A stretch of 58,583 bases of DNA from Sandaracinobacteroides sayramensis (GCF_022014495.1 NZ_JAKLSQ010000010.1:128248-186830); one strand, 5' to 3'; counted from the stretch's first letter, positions 41,214 through 49,722 are shown. The notes: generated from the letters alone by a model not told the origin. Numbers and translations: made by a program.

Positions 41214-42434
41214 TCAGTTCCAGGCCAGCACCAGGTTTTCGACACCGAAAACATAGCCGCCATAGGTAACCGGCACCGAACCTTCCTTCAGGCGGAAGGT
41301 GGGGATGCGTGCGAAGAACTCCTCAAGCCCGATGATCAGCTCGCGGCGCGCGAGGTGCGAGCCGAGGCAGCGGTGCGGGCCGAAGGCGAAGGCGGAATGG
41401 CGGTTGTTCTCCCGCGCGATGTCCACCGTGTCCGGGTCGGCGAACTCCGCCGGGTCGCGGTTGGAAAGCTGCGTCGGGCAGGAAACCAGATCGCCGGCAC
41501 GGAAGGGAACGCCCTTATAGTCATGGTCCTTCACCACCTGCCGGACCGGCTGGATGGTGGGATAGGCGCGGAAGAACTCCTCGACCGCCGACTTGATGAG
41601 TTCCGGGTCTTCCCGCAGGCGGCGCTGGTCTTCCGGCACGCGGGCGAGATGGTAGAAGCTGAAGCCCAGAGCGGCTGCCACCGTGTCGAGCCCGGCCAGG
41701 AACAGCAGGACGGCGACACCCAGAATCTCGCGGTCGGTGAGGGAGCGGCCCTCCACCTTTGCCTGCAGCAGGAAGCCGACGAAATCGTCCTTGGGTTCCA
41801 GGCGGCGCAGGTCGATCAGGCTCTGCACGAAGTTCACCACCGTGCGCATCGCCCGCTTGCGGGCTTCGAAATCGCCATGGAACTGGTCGTTGGCCCAGCC
41901 CAGGAATTCGTCGCGACGGTCGTCCGACACGCCGAGGAACTGCAGGAAGACGCCGACCGCGAAGGGGAAGGCGAATTCGTCCATCACCTCGCAATAGCCG
42001 CGATCCTTGAAGTCCTCGATCAGGCGCACGGCGCGTTCGCGGGCGCCGACTTCCATGTCCTGCACCCGGCGGGGGGAGAGGAGGGGGTTCAGCAGCGCGC
42101 GGAAGGCGGTGTGGTGTGGCGGGTCGATCTCCAGCGGCACCATCGGCAGCGGCTCGCCCATCGCCTTTTCGAACAATTGCCGGTCGGACGAGAATATCTC
42201 GGTGTTCTGCAGCACGGCGCGCTGGTCCTCGGCGGTGGCGACCACCCAGGTTCCGCGACCGTCCACCGCGTTCATCGGCGCGTAGAAGATCGGCGGGAAA
42301 TCGCGGTGCACGAAGCTGAGCGCCGCCTGCGGATTGCCGGCGGGTGTGCGCTCCATCTCCGGGCCGCTGAAAAGGCTGAAATCGCGTATCAGTTCCGGCG
42401 GGACGTGGCCGGGAACGCGCGTGTCAACATTCAT
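41214..42434 (-). CDS. Cytochrome P450, bacterial class I
   Basis: A 406-residue soluble P450. I-helix oxygen motif AGLDT (247-251), ExxR as EFFR (286-289), haem loop FAFGPHRCLG with the thiolate Cys356, and LEIDPPHHTAFR (101-112) are all present. The size and I-helix resemble CYP101/CYP111-like bacterial enzymes that hydroxylate terpenoids or other small hydrophobic molecules; the family number cannot be fixed here. ATG 42434 is listed; a GTG two codons upstream (42440) has the better spacing to GGAGG. It heads the ferredoxin-MFS-aldehyde dehydrogenase-MFS operon. Confidence 0.92.
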   Translation of the reverse strand: MNVDTRVPGHVPPELIRDFSLFSGPEMERTPAGNPQAALSFVHRDFPPIFYAPMNAVDGRGTWVVATAEDQRAVLQNTEIFSSDRQLFEKAMGEPLPMVPLEIDPPHHTAFRALLNPLLSPRRVQDMEVGARERAVRLIEDFKDRGYCEVMDEFAFPFAVGVFLQFLGVSDDRRDEFLGWANDQFHGDFEARKRAMRTVVNFVQSLIDLRRLEPKDDFVGFLLQAKVEGRSLTDREILGVAVLLFLAGLDTVAAALGFSFYHLARVPEDQRRLREDPELIKSAVEEFFRAYPTIQPVRQVVKDHDYKGVPFRAGDLVSCPTQLSNRDPAEFADPDTVDIARENNRHSAFAFGPHRCLGSHLARRELIIGLEEFFARIPTFRLKEGSVPVTYGGYVFGVENLVLAWN

Positions 42435-42491
42435 GTTCACTTGTGCCTCCCTCTCCTCAGCCACCGATTCATTTCGGTTGGCGTCCGCGCC

Positions 42492-42532
42492 ATTATGATA
42501 TAACGGTTGTTATACAACAATTGTTTTTTGCA
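42492..42532 (-). promoter_or_regulatory. P450 operon promoter with overlapping operator
   Basis: On the minus strand TTGTTG (-35, 42515-42520), 17 nt, CATAAT (-10, 42492-42497). The -35 is covered by the perfect palindrome AACAATTGTT (42516-42525), part of ACAACA-N2-TGTTTTTTGCA (42514-42532), which recurs at 44610-44628. The spacer holds TATAAC-N4-GTTATA (42499-42514). This is a strongly structured regulated promoter. Confidence 0.55.
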
Positions 42533-42592
42533 CTTCGGTGCTTTTTTATGCGCGATTCCGCCGACTCGCACAACCCCTCGCGCGCGCGCCGA

Positions 42593-44536
42593 TCATAGCA
42601 ATTTGGCGAGTTCCCGGCCCTGTTGCGTGGCGTGGACGACGCGGCGCGGGGCATAGGCGTCGCCCAGGATGTGCAGTTCCGGCACCTGCTCGTCGAGCGC
42701 CGAGAACAGCGATGAATCCGAAACCCCGCCACAGGCAAGGACGACACTGTCGAACGGGCCATGGCTTGCTTCCAGCCCCGAATAGACATGGCGGGTGCGA
42801 AGCCGCTCCGCTTCTATTTCCAGCAATTGCTGCATCAGCACCATCTCGACTCCGGCTTCCGAAAGGCGGCCGAGCCAGGTGCCGGCGGAGTAGCGGCTGA
42901 CGAGCGGCGCCGGGCTGTGGGTGGCGATGAACATGCTGACCTGATGGCCGTCGCGGGCGATCCGGTCGGCGGTGGCGAGCGGCGCGACATGATCGTCCTC
43001 CACCACGATCGCCACGCGCTTTCCAAGAGACGCGCGGCCGGCGGCGACTTCGCGGAAATCGACGACATGGGGCAGGTCGGCGCCCGGCACCTGCGGCCGG
43101 CGGGCGGTGGAACCGGTGGCGATGGCGACGATGTCTGCCCCCGCGGCCATCACGGCCTCGGGCGTTGCCCGTTGGGCGGTGACGACCCGCACGCCCGCGC
43201 GATCCAGCCGCCGTTCCTGCCAGCCGAGGTAGGAGAGGAAGATGTCCTGCGAGGGGAGGTTGGCGGCGAGCCGCATCTGGCCGCCCAGTTCCGGCCCGGC
43301 TTCCCACAGCTCGACCTGGTGGCCGCGCTCGGCCGCGGTGGCGGCGAGTTCCATGCCGGCCGGGCCGCCGCCGACCACCAGCAGCCTTCTGGCGCTTGCG
43401 GCTTTCGCCGGCGGCCGGCGCTCGTCGGCGCCGAGCGCCGGGTTCACCGTGCAGGCGAAGGGCAGGTTTTCCGCCAGCGGCCGGCTGATGCATTCGTTGC
43501 AGGCGATGCAGGGGCGTATGTCTTCGGGGCGGCCGGCGGTCGCCTTGGCGACCCATTGCGAATCCGCCAGATGCGCGCGGCCCACCGCCACCACGTCGCA
43601 ATGCCCGGCCGCCAGAATCGCCTCGGCGGTGGCCGGATCGGCGATGCGGCCGGCGTGGAAGATCGGCAGCTTCAGCGCCCGGCGGAAGCGGCCGGCCGTT
43701 TCCGCCCATTGGCCGGGGGCGAAATGGTGCGTCTGGATATAGCTGGGGAAGCCCCAGCCGGTGCCCATCACCAGCCCCAGATAATCGGCGAGGCCGGTCG
43801 ATTCGACCCATTGGGCGATGGCGAGCCCGCCCGCCTCGTTATAGCCGCCGAGCTCGGCTTCGGCCATGTTCAGCCTGACCCCGACCGTCAGTCGGTCGCC
43901 GACGCCCTCGCGGATCGCCAGCAGTATCTCGTGCAGGAAGGCCATGCGGCGTTCGAAGGAGCCACCATAGCTGTCCGTGCGCTGGTTGGTGATCGGCGAG
44001 AGGAACCATTCGATCAGATCGTCGTGATTGGCGTGCAGTTCGATGCAGTCCAGCCCGGCGGCCAGCGCCTGCTCGGCCGAGAAGCGGTATTCGGCGACGA
44101 ACTTCGCGATTTCCCGGCGGGTGAGGGCGTGCGGCACCTGGTGGATGACGGGGCCGCTGAGGATTTGCGAGGGGCCGTGCGGCATTCCGCCCTGGATGAT
44201 GATCTGTGTGCCGACACAGGCGCCCTCGCCATGCGCCCGCTCCGCCAGCCGGCCCATGCGCTCGACGAAGAGCGGGTTGCGGAACACGCCTTGCCGGCGG
44301 GCGCCGATGCCCTGTGGGTCGAAGCCGGGCGGCAGATGGTTTTCGAGGAAGCCGTTGAGGGCGATCAGCAGGCCGGTGCCGCCGGCCGCCAGCGACTGCC
44401 AATAGGCGATGTAGCGGTCGGCCTCGGCTTCCGAGCCGAGCAGATTGCCGAGACCGGCGGCGTGCGGCGGCGCGGCCACGCGATTTCTCATCGCCATCCC
44501 GCCGACGCGGATTGGCTGCAGCAGATGCGGGAACAT
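42593..44536 (-). CDS. Old Yellow Enzyme / 2,4-dienoyl-CoA reductase-type Fe-S flavoprotein
   Basis: A 647-residue enzyme with an N-terminal FMN-binding TIM barrel (1 to about 340; HANHDDLIEWFLSPITNQRTD, SYGGSFERR), a 4Fe-4S motif CIACNECISRPLAENLPFAC (around 340-360), then an FAD/NAD(P) domain starting VVGGGPAGMELA (about 387). This three-cofactor layout is that of FadH-type 2,4-dienoyl-CoA reductases and related enone or trimethylamine-type dehydrogenases. It would reduce a conjugated C=C of a pathway intermediate. It is divergent from a TetR gene and shares an operator motif with the P450 promoter. Confidence 0.85.
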   Translation of the reverse strand: MFPHLLQPIRVGGMAMRNRVAAPPHAAGLGNLLGSEAEADRYIAYWQSLAAGGTGLLIALNGFLENHLPPGFDPQGIGARRQGVFRNPLFVERMGRLAERAHGEGACVGTQIIIQGGMPHGPSQILSGPVIHQVPHALTRREIAKFVAEYRFSAEQALAAGLDCIELHANHDDLIEWFLSPITNQRTDSYGGSFERRMAFLHEILLAIREGVGDRLTVGVRLNMAEAELGGYNEAGGLAIAQWVESTGLADYLGLVMGTGWGFPSYIQTHHFAPGQWAETAGRFRRALKLPIFHAGRIADPATAEAILAAGHCDVVAVGRAHLADSQWVAKATAGRPEDIRPCIACNECISRPLAENLPFACTVNPALGADERRPPAKAASARRLLVVGGGPAGMELAATAAERGHQVELWEAGPELGGQMRLAANLPSQDIFLSYLGWQERRLDRAGVRVVTAQRATPEAVMAAGADIVAIATGSTARRPQVPGADLPHVVDFREVAAGRASLGKRVAIVVEDDHVAPLATADRIARDGHQVSMFIATHSPAPLVSRYSAGTWLGRLSEAGVEMVLMQQLLEIEAERLRTRHVYSGLEASHGPFDSVVLACGGVSDSSLFSALDEQVPELHILGDAYAPRRVVHATQQGRELAKLL

Positions 44537-44587
44537 CGGCTCCTCCCCTTAATACAGGCCGTCGTTGCGGCGGATTGTTCCCCTGTC

Positions 44588-44628
44588 CATAATCGACTAG
44601 GATCATTTACAACAGATGTTTTTTGCAT
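44588..44628 (-). promoter_or_regulatory. Putative reductase-gene promoter with the shared TetR-type operator
   Basis: ACAACA-GA-TGTTTTTTGCA (44610-44628) matches the 42514-42532 copy at 17 of 17 fixed bases. On the minus strand CTGTTG (44611-44616), 17 nt, TTATGG (44588-44593) gives the same promoter geometry as the P450 operon. The site lies between the reductase gene and the divergent TetR gene. Confidence 0.45.
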
Positions 44629-44647
44629 TGGGGGATATTTTTACGAC

Positions 44648-45238
44648 ATGCCGCCCGCGATAGACAGCGACGCCCGCCGGGCCGCGGTGGTGGCCGCCGC
44701 CGCCGAACTGATCGACGAGGGCGGGCTGGGCGCGGTGACCTTCCGCAGCCTGGCGGCGCGTCTGAAATGCAGCACCACGGTGATCAGCCACTATTTCCGC
44801 GACAAGGAGGAGATCCTGCGCGAAACCTATGGCTACAGCGTGGAGGCCGCGATCGGGCTTCGGGAGAAAGTGCTGGGCCGAAGCGACGCGCCCTTGCCGC
44901 AAGCGCTGGAGGAAACGCTGCCGCTCGGGGTGGAGCAGCGGCGGATCTGGCGTGTGTGGCTGTGTTTCTGGACGGCGGCGCTGTTCGACCCGAACATGGC
45001 CGAAGTGCACAAGCAGGGCCTCGCCGGAACCCGCCTGCGGCTGGAGAACTGGTATCTGGCGCAGGGGTGGGGCGGGGCGAAAGCCAAGCTCGCGTCCGAA
45101 CGGATGGGCGAGGCGCTTTACGGCATCGCCATGCAGGCGCTGTTCGACCCGGGCTACTGGACGGCCGGGCGCCAGCGCCAGGCCTGGCGCCGGGCGCTGG
45201 AAAACGCTCAGTCCCTGGAAGCGCCGTCCGGGAAATAG
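44648..45238 (+). CDS. TetR/AcrR family regulator (likely controls reductase and P450 operons)
   Basis: A 196-residue TetR-type protein. The helix-turn-helix is at about 27-52 (VTFRSLAARLKCSTTVISHYFRDKEEI). The C-terminal domain is helical with several Trp residues. It is divergent from the OYE-type reductase gene, with the repeated dyad ACAACA-N2-TGTTTTTTGCA in between. Its 3' end overlaps the convergent flavin reductase gene by 31 bp. Confidence 0.86.
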   Translation: MPPAIDSDARRAAVVAAAAELIDEGGLGAVTFRSLAARLKCSTTVISHYFRDKEEILRETYGYSVEAAIGLREKVLGRSDAPLPQALEETLPLGVEQRRIWRVWLCFWTAALFDPNMAEVHKQGLAGTRLRLENWYLAQGWGGAKAKLASERMGEALYGIAMQALFDPGYWTAGRQRQAWRRALENAQSLEAPSGK

Positions 45239-45846
45239 AGGGGGCGTTCCATCTGGAACTGGTCCGAGGTGCGGGCATACCAGCCGCTGCCATGGGTGCG
45301 GCCGATCAGCTTCATCGCCGGCGTGTCGAGATAGAGCTTGTCCGGGTTGGTGACGAAGGCGTCGGCGATGTGGGTGACGAGGATTTCGGCGATCACCACC
45401 GTCTGATGCGTGCCGATGTCGAGCGCGACCAGCTTGCGGCATTCGAAGCTGACCGGGCTGGTGGCGATGCGCGGCGGCGCGACTTTCGTGGAAGGCGCGG
45501 TCTGGAGGCCGGCATAGTCCACTTCGCTGACTTCGGGCGGCGCGTCGACGCTGCAGCGGTTCATGGCCTCGGCGTCGGCCTCGCACACCAGATTCACCAC
45601 GAATTCGCCGGTGGCGACGATGTTGGAAGCGGTGTTCTTCAGCCGCCGGCCGCGCGGGTCCTTCAGGAGGCCGAGCGCGATCAGCGGCGGTTCCGTGCCG
45701 ACGGCGTTGAAGAAGCTGTAGGGGGCGGCGTTCACGACTCCGGCTTCCGAGACGCTGGTGATCCAGGCGATGGGGCGCGGGGTGATGGTGGAATTCACCA
45801 CCTTGTAGCGCGCCGCCATCGACAGGGCGGACATGTCCAGTTCCAT
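45208..45846 (-). CDS. Flavin reductase family (FMN-binding split barrel) protein
   Basis: A 212-residue flavoprotein of the flavin reductase-like/DIM6 group. It shows RPIAWITSVSEAGVVNAAPYSFFNAVG (about 24-50) and ASNIVATGEFVVNLV, with His and Asp-rich strands later (IADAFV). It would supply reduced FMN to a partner oxygenase or act as an oxidoreductase. This matters for the LLM-family protein in the window, which could use FMN rather than F420. It lies 5 bp after the enoyl-CoA hydratase gene, same operon. Confidence 0.84.
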   Translation of the reverse strand: MELDMSALSMAARYKVVNSTITPRPIAWITSVSEAGVVNAAPYSFFNAVGTEPPLIALGLLKDPRGRRLKNTASNIVATGEFVVNLVCEADAEAMNRCSVDAPPEVSEVDYAGLQTAPSTKVAPPRIATSPVSFECRKLVALDIGTHQTVVIAEILVTHIADAFVTNPDKLYLDTPAMKLIGRTHGSGWYARTSDQFQMERPLYFPDGASRD

Positions 45847-45851
45847 ATGCG

Positions 45852-46649
45852 TCAGCCCTGTTTGGCGGCGCGGGCGGCTGCCGCCCGGGCGATGAAGGCC
45901 TCCCGCGCGCGGGTCGGCTCGTCGCCGGCCTGGCAGGTGTGGCAATAGACCAGTTCCAGCGCGTGCGCGGCCGGCAGGTCGGAGGTTTCGGCGATGTCGA
46001 GCAGCCGGCGGGTCAGTTCGATCGCGTGGCGGTTGCCGCTGCCCATGGTGGAGCCGAAATGGATCGCCTGTTCCAGCGCCGTGCCGGGTTCCACCGCCCG
46101 CGCGATCAGCCCGAGCGACAGCGCCTCGCCGCAATCGAGCGAGCGGCCGGAATAAAGGATCTCGGAGGCGCGGGCGCGGCCGATGCGGCGGTTCAGGAAC
46201 CAGGCGGCGCCACCGTCCGGCACCAGCCCGTAATCGACGAAGGGCGCGCCGAAGGTGGCATCGTTGGCGGCGAAGATCATGTCGCAGGCCATCGCCAGCG
46301 CGAAGGAGATGCCATAGGCGCCGCCTTCCACCGCCGCCACGCTGGGGACGGGGAGGGCGCGCAGGCGGCGGACGATGCGCTGGCCGGCTTCGAGACGGGC
46401 GGCGAGGCGCAGGGCGCCGTCTCCGCGCACGGGTGGATTTTTCACATCCCCGCCATTGCCGAACCAGCCGCCGGCGCCGGTGATGACCAGCAGGCGGGCG
46501 GGCGTGTCGCCCTCAAGTTCGTCGAGCGCGGCCGAGAACAGATCCCACATCTCGAAGGAAACGGTGTTGCGGGCTTCGCGACGGTTGATGGTGAGGACGG
46601 TGATTCCATCCTCGCGCTTTTCGACGATGAGCGGCGGCCGTTCCGTCAT
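45852..46649 (-). CDS. Enoyl-CoA hydratase/isomerase family protein
   Basis: A 265-residue crotonase. The first oxyanion segment is WFGNGGDVKNPP (about 62-73), the second VEGGAYGISFALAMACDMIFA (about 107-127), then FGAPFVDYGLVPDGGAAWFL, with Asp rather than Glu at one catalytic position. Isomerase or hydratase activity cannot be told apart. It is followed 5 bp later by the flavin reductase gene. A GTGCAA-N6-TTGCAC dyad lies 59 bp upstream. Confidence 0.84.
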   Translation of the reverse strand: MTERPPLIVEKREDGITVLTINRREARNTVSFEMWDLFSAALDELEGDTPARLLVITGAGGWFGNGGDVKNPPVRGDGALRLAARLEAGQRIVRRLRALPVPSVAAVEGGAYGISFALAMACDMIFAANDATFGAPFVDYGLVPDGGAAWFLNRRIGRARASEILYSGRSLDCGEALSLGLIARAVEPGTALEQAIHFGSTMGSGNRHAIELTRRLLDIAETSDLPAAHALELVYCHTCQAGDEPTRAREAFIARAAAARAAKQG

Positions 46650-46707
46650 CTTCCTCCCCTTCCAGTTGCGGACAGTTTGGAATCACAAAGCCATCTTTGC
46701 CCGCCAA

Positions 46708-46725
46708 GTGCAATAAATTTTGCAC
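46708..46725. promoter_or_regulatory. Candidate operator GTGCAA-N6-TTGCAC
   Basis: A perfect 6+6 bp dyad with an AT-only 6-nt centre in the gap between a TetR gene and the hydratase/flavin reductase genes, upstream of the latter. It is related in sequence (TGCA half-sites) to the dyads at 22040 and 49671 but with wider spacing. Confidence 0.45.
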
Positions 46726-46752
46726 CTCTAGGCAAATTTTAGAGGGTGGCGT

Positions 46753-47493
46753 TCAGCCCTTTTCCGGCACGCGGATCGGGGTCGCGGTGGGCACCGGAAT
46801 CCGCTTCATCTGCGGCAGCGCGGCCATCCCCTCCTGGTGCAGGCGGAGCAGCAGAGTCTCGATCTCTTTCCGCGCCGTTCCGCGCGTGGCGCCGGCCATC
46901 AGCGTCAGATAGCATTCCAGCAGGCGCCGGACGGCGTCTTCGTCCGGAATCCGGCCGTGCGCCCAGTCGTTGATGGTGGCATATTCGAAGCGCACCACGT
47001 CGGCCGCGAGCTGGTCCACGTCCACCCAGGGCTGCAACTGCCGCTTCGCGTGCAGAACGCGGATATACTCCAGATTCTGGTGCAGGGCCATCACATGCAT
47101 GATCGACCAGATGTCCACATCGCCTTGCGGGCTGAAGTAGAGCGACATGATCGCGCGGATATAGTTGCGGATCTTCTTGTTGCGATTGAGCACCACCATC
47201 ATGCGCTCGACGTTGCGCATCAAGGTTCCGGGCGGGTTCTCGAAGGGGATGTGCTGGACGAAATCCTCGAAATATTCGCGGATCGCCATGGCGACCATCT
47301 GCTCGCGGGTCTGGAACGCATTGTAGAGCGTGCGCTTGGCGACACCGGCCCTGCGGCCGATCTCGTTCATCGAAAGTGCAAGCAGCCCTTCCTCGGCGAT
47401 CGTGCGCCGAGTTTCTTCCAGAATACGCTTACGCCGTTCCCGGATCGCAGGGCTTGAATAAGTCTGCGCCCGTTCAACACCCTCTTTCGCCAA
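46753..47493 (-). CDS. TetR family transcriptional regulator
   Basis: A 246-residue TetR-type protein. The helix-turn-helix is at about 40-65 (MNEIGRRAGVAKRTLYNAFQTREQM). The effector domain is helical. It lies 56 bp after the PQQ dehydrogenase gene and 103 bp before the hydratase gene, all on the minus strand, so it can be expressed with the dehydrogenase. It is a candidate for binding the TGCA dyads at 46708 and 49671. Its helix-turn-helix resembles that of the regulator at 11770. Confidence 0.85.
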   Translation of the reverse strand: MAKEGVERAQTYSSPAIRERRKRILEETRRTIAEEGLLALSMNEIGRRAGVAKRTLYNAFQTREQMVAMAIREYFEDFVQHIPFENPPGTLMRNVERMMVVLNRNKKIRNYIRAIMSLYFSPQGDVDIWSIMHVMALHQNLEYIRVLHAKRQLQPWVDVDQLAADVVRFEYATINDWAHGRIPDEDAVRRLLECYLTLMAGATRGTARKEIETLLLRLHQEGMAALPQMKRIPVPTATPIRVPEKG

Positions 47494-47549
47494 GCGAAAC
47501 TAGCTCCTTTATCTGCCGTTACGAAGCGTGCCCGCTGTTGATCTGTCCG

Positions 47550-49640
47550 TCAACCACCTGAAGACTTTGCCTTGGCCGAAGATGCGGCCGGCAGGCCTTC
47601 CCGCGCCTTCTGGCGGACGAAATGTCGCAGGCCTTCCACATCCTCGTCCTTGAAGTCGCCATAGGCCGGCATGCCGCGGTTCATCAACAGGCCGTCGCGG
47701 ACCACGGCGGCGAATGTCTCGGAATCGAGGGCGACGCCGGACTTGCGCAGGTCGGGCGCCGCGCCGCCGGCCACCAGGCCGACGCCGTGGCAGACCACGC
47801 AGGCCTGGTTGTAGATGGAGGCGCCGCGCCTGGCCTTCTCCACATCCACCACGAAGTCCGGATCGTCGAGCACGGGGGTTTCCTCGTCCTCCACCTTGGG
47901 GAGCTCGGCCTTGCCGTCGAGTGCGAAGGTGAGGACGCGCCGGCGCTGCTGGTGATAGTCCCAGGTGGGGTTGGTGGCGAAGCTGGAGCGATAGCCGGTC
48001 AGCACCGTCACATATTGCCGGCCGCCGACTTCGTAGCTGATGGCGTTGCCGAGGATGCCGTTCTGGGCGTCGAAGGTCCAGAGTTCGCGGCCGTCGGCGG
48101 CGGAATAGGCGACGAAGCGGCCGTCGTTCAGGCCCTGGAACACCAGCCCGCCGCCGGTGGCGATGGCGCCGCCGTTCACGAGCCCCGGCTGCGGAATTTC
48201 CCACGCCGGCCTGTTGCCCTTCACGTCCCAGGCAACCAGCGACGACTTGGCCGGCGGCGGTGGCGGCGAGGTGGAGGGCGAGGCGCCGATCCCGGTGTTG
48301 ATGAACATGCCGGGGCGATACTGCCAGTCCTTCAGATTGGCCGGGTCGGCGAAGTAGCGCGCGGCTTCCATCGTCGGGATATAGGCGAGTCCGGTCTTCG
48401 GGCTGTAGGCCATGGACTGCACGCCATGGGCGCCGGCCGCGTGCGGGAACATCAGGAAGGACTTGCCGTCGGGGAAGCGCGCTTCCGGCACTTCCACCGG
48501 CCGCCCGGTCTTCATGTCGATGCGTTCGGCCCAGTTCTGCTTCGCGAAGGGCGCGGCCGACAGCAGCTTCCCATTCTCCCGGTCGAGGACATAGAAGAAG
48601 CCGTTCTTCGGCGCGTGGATCAGCACCGGACGCAGCTTGTTGCCGATCTTGATGTCGGTCAGCTGGATGTCCATGGCGTTGTTGAAGTCCCAGGTGTTGC
48701 CCGGGTCCGTCTGATAGTGCCACTTATATTCGCCGGTGTCGGCGTCCAGCGCGACGATCGAGGACAGAAACAGATTATCTCCGCCGCCGGGGCTGCGGAT
48801 GCGCTGGTTCCAGGGCCAGCCGTTGCCGGTGCCGAGGTAGATGCGGTTGTAGCGCGCATCATAGGCCATGGCGTTGTAGACGGTGCCGCCGCCGCCGAAC
48901 TTCCACCACTCCCCGGTCCAGGTCTTGGCGGCCATTTCCATGGCCTTGTTCTCGAAGCCGTCGGCCGGATTGCCGGGCACGATGTGGAAGCGCCAGGCCT
49001 TCTTGCCGGTCTTCACATTATAGGCGGTGACATAGCCGCGAATGGGCGCATAATCGGCGCCGCCGAAGCCGATGACGACATTGTCGCCGGCGACCCACGG
49101 CGGGCCGGTGATGTAGCCGGCGGGCGCCTCGTCCAGCGTCTCGACGCTCCAGAGCAGCTTGCCCTCTTTCGCGTCGACGGCGATCAGCCGGCCGTCCCTC
49201 GTGCCGGTGAACAGCACGCCGTCCTTGTAGGCGATGCCGCGGATGCCCCAGCCGGCGCGCATGCGGATCTTGGAAGCGGGCTGGCTGGCGACGTCCGGGT
49301 CATATTGCCACAGAAGCTTGCCGGTGACGGCGTCGACCGCGTGCAGCACGCTGTGGCCGACCCCGAAGTAGATCACGCCATCGACCGCCAGCGGGGCGGT
49401 GAAGCTGTCGAATGTGTCGAGGTCGAGCGACCAGGCGAGGCCAAGGCGGCCGATGTTGCGATCGTTGATCTGTTCCAGCGGGCTGAAGTGATCTTCGCTG
49501 GAATTGCCGCCGAACCAGGCCCAGTCGCGGCCGGAGCCCTGCGCGCTCGCCTTCGTCGACACCTGGCCGGCAGGCGCATCGCCGCCGCCCATGACCATGA
49601 CAGCGCCGGCCACCAGAAGTGCCTGCTTCAGCCCGTTCAT
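47550..49640 (-). CDS. PQQ-dependent quinohaemoprotein dehydrogenase, copy 1
   Basis: A 696-residue periplasmic enzyme: signal peptide (1 to about 26), an eight-bladed PQQ propeller (about 35-580) with repeated W-docking blades (GKLLW, GKKAWRF, GEYKWHYQ) and GNGWPWNQ/GGGDNLF near the active site, and a C-terminal cytochrome c domain with CVVCH (614-618) and axial Met657. It oxidises an alcohol or similar group and passes electrons to haem c. The two haem-binding Cys are the only Cys in the protein, so the vicinal Cys-Cys of most PQQ alcohol dehydrogenases is missing (RMRAGWGIRG there). It is divergent from the second fused CoA-transferase gene. Confidence 0.9.
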   Translation of the reverse strand: MNGLKQALLVAGAVMVMGGGDAPAGQVSTKASAQGSGRDWAWFGGNSSEDHFSPLEQINDRNIGRLGLAWSLDLDTFDSFTAPLAVDGVIYFGVGHSVLHAVDAVTGKLLWQYDPDVASQPASKIRMRAGWGIRGIAYKDGVLFTGTRDGRLIAVDAKEGKLLWSVETLDEAPAGYITGPPWVAGDNVVIGFGGADYAPIRGYVTAYNVKTGKKAWRFHIVPGNPADGFENKAMEMAAKTWTGEWWKFGGGGTVYNAMAYDARYNRIYLGTGNGWPWNQRIRSPGGGDNLFLSSIVALDADTGEYKWHYQTDPGNTWDFNNAMDIQLTDIKIGNKLRPVLIHAPKNGFFYVLDRENGKLLSAAPFAKQNWAERIDMKTGRPVEVPEARFPDGKSFLMFPHAAGAHGVQSMAYSPKTGLAYIPTMEAARYFADPANLKDWQYRPGMFINTGIGASPSTSPPPPPAKSSLVAWDVKGNRPAWEIPQPGLVNGGAIATGGGLVFQGLNDGRFVAYSAADGRELWTFDAQNGILGNAISYEVGGRQYVTVLTGYRSSFATNPTWDYHQQRRRVLTFALDGKAELPKVEDEETPVLDDPDFVVDVEKARRGASIYNQACVVCHGVGLVAGGAAPDLRKSGVALDSETFAAVVRDGLLMNRGMPAYGDFKDEDVEGLRHFVRQKAREGLPAASSAKAKSSGG

Positions 49641-49670
49641 CGAAACCCTCTCCCAAACCTCTCGATTTCC

Positions 49671-49702
49671 TGCACCATGGTGCAACTTCATTTGGGTGTC
49701 AA
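49671..49702 (-). promoter_or_regulatory. PQQ dehydrogenase promoter with TGCACCATGGTGCA palindrome
   Basis: On the minus strand TTGACA (-35, 49697-49702), 17 nt, CATGGT (-10, 49674-49679). The -10 is the centre of the perfect 14-bp palindrome TGCACCATGGTGCA (49671-49684). The distances between -35, -10 and dyad are identical to those at 22040-22071. Confidence 0.5.
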
Positions 49703-49722
49703 TCGCCCTGAACGGGCGGGCG

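Noticed and set aside
42530-42547. GCAC-TTCG-GTGC followed by six T as a rho-independent terminator
   Set aside because: The U-tract is correct only for plus-strand transcripts, and no plus-strand gene ends here. The stem is only 4 bp and overlaps the operator element. It may stop antisense transcripts but is not annotated.
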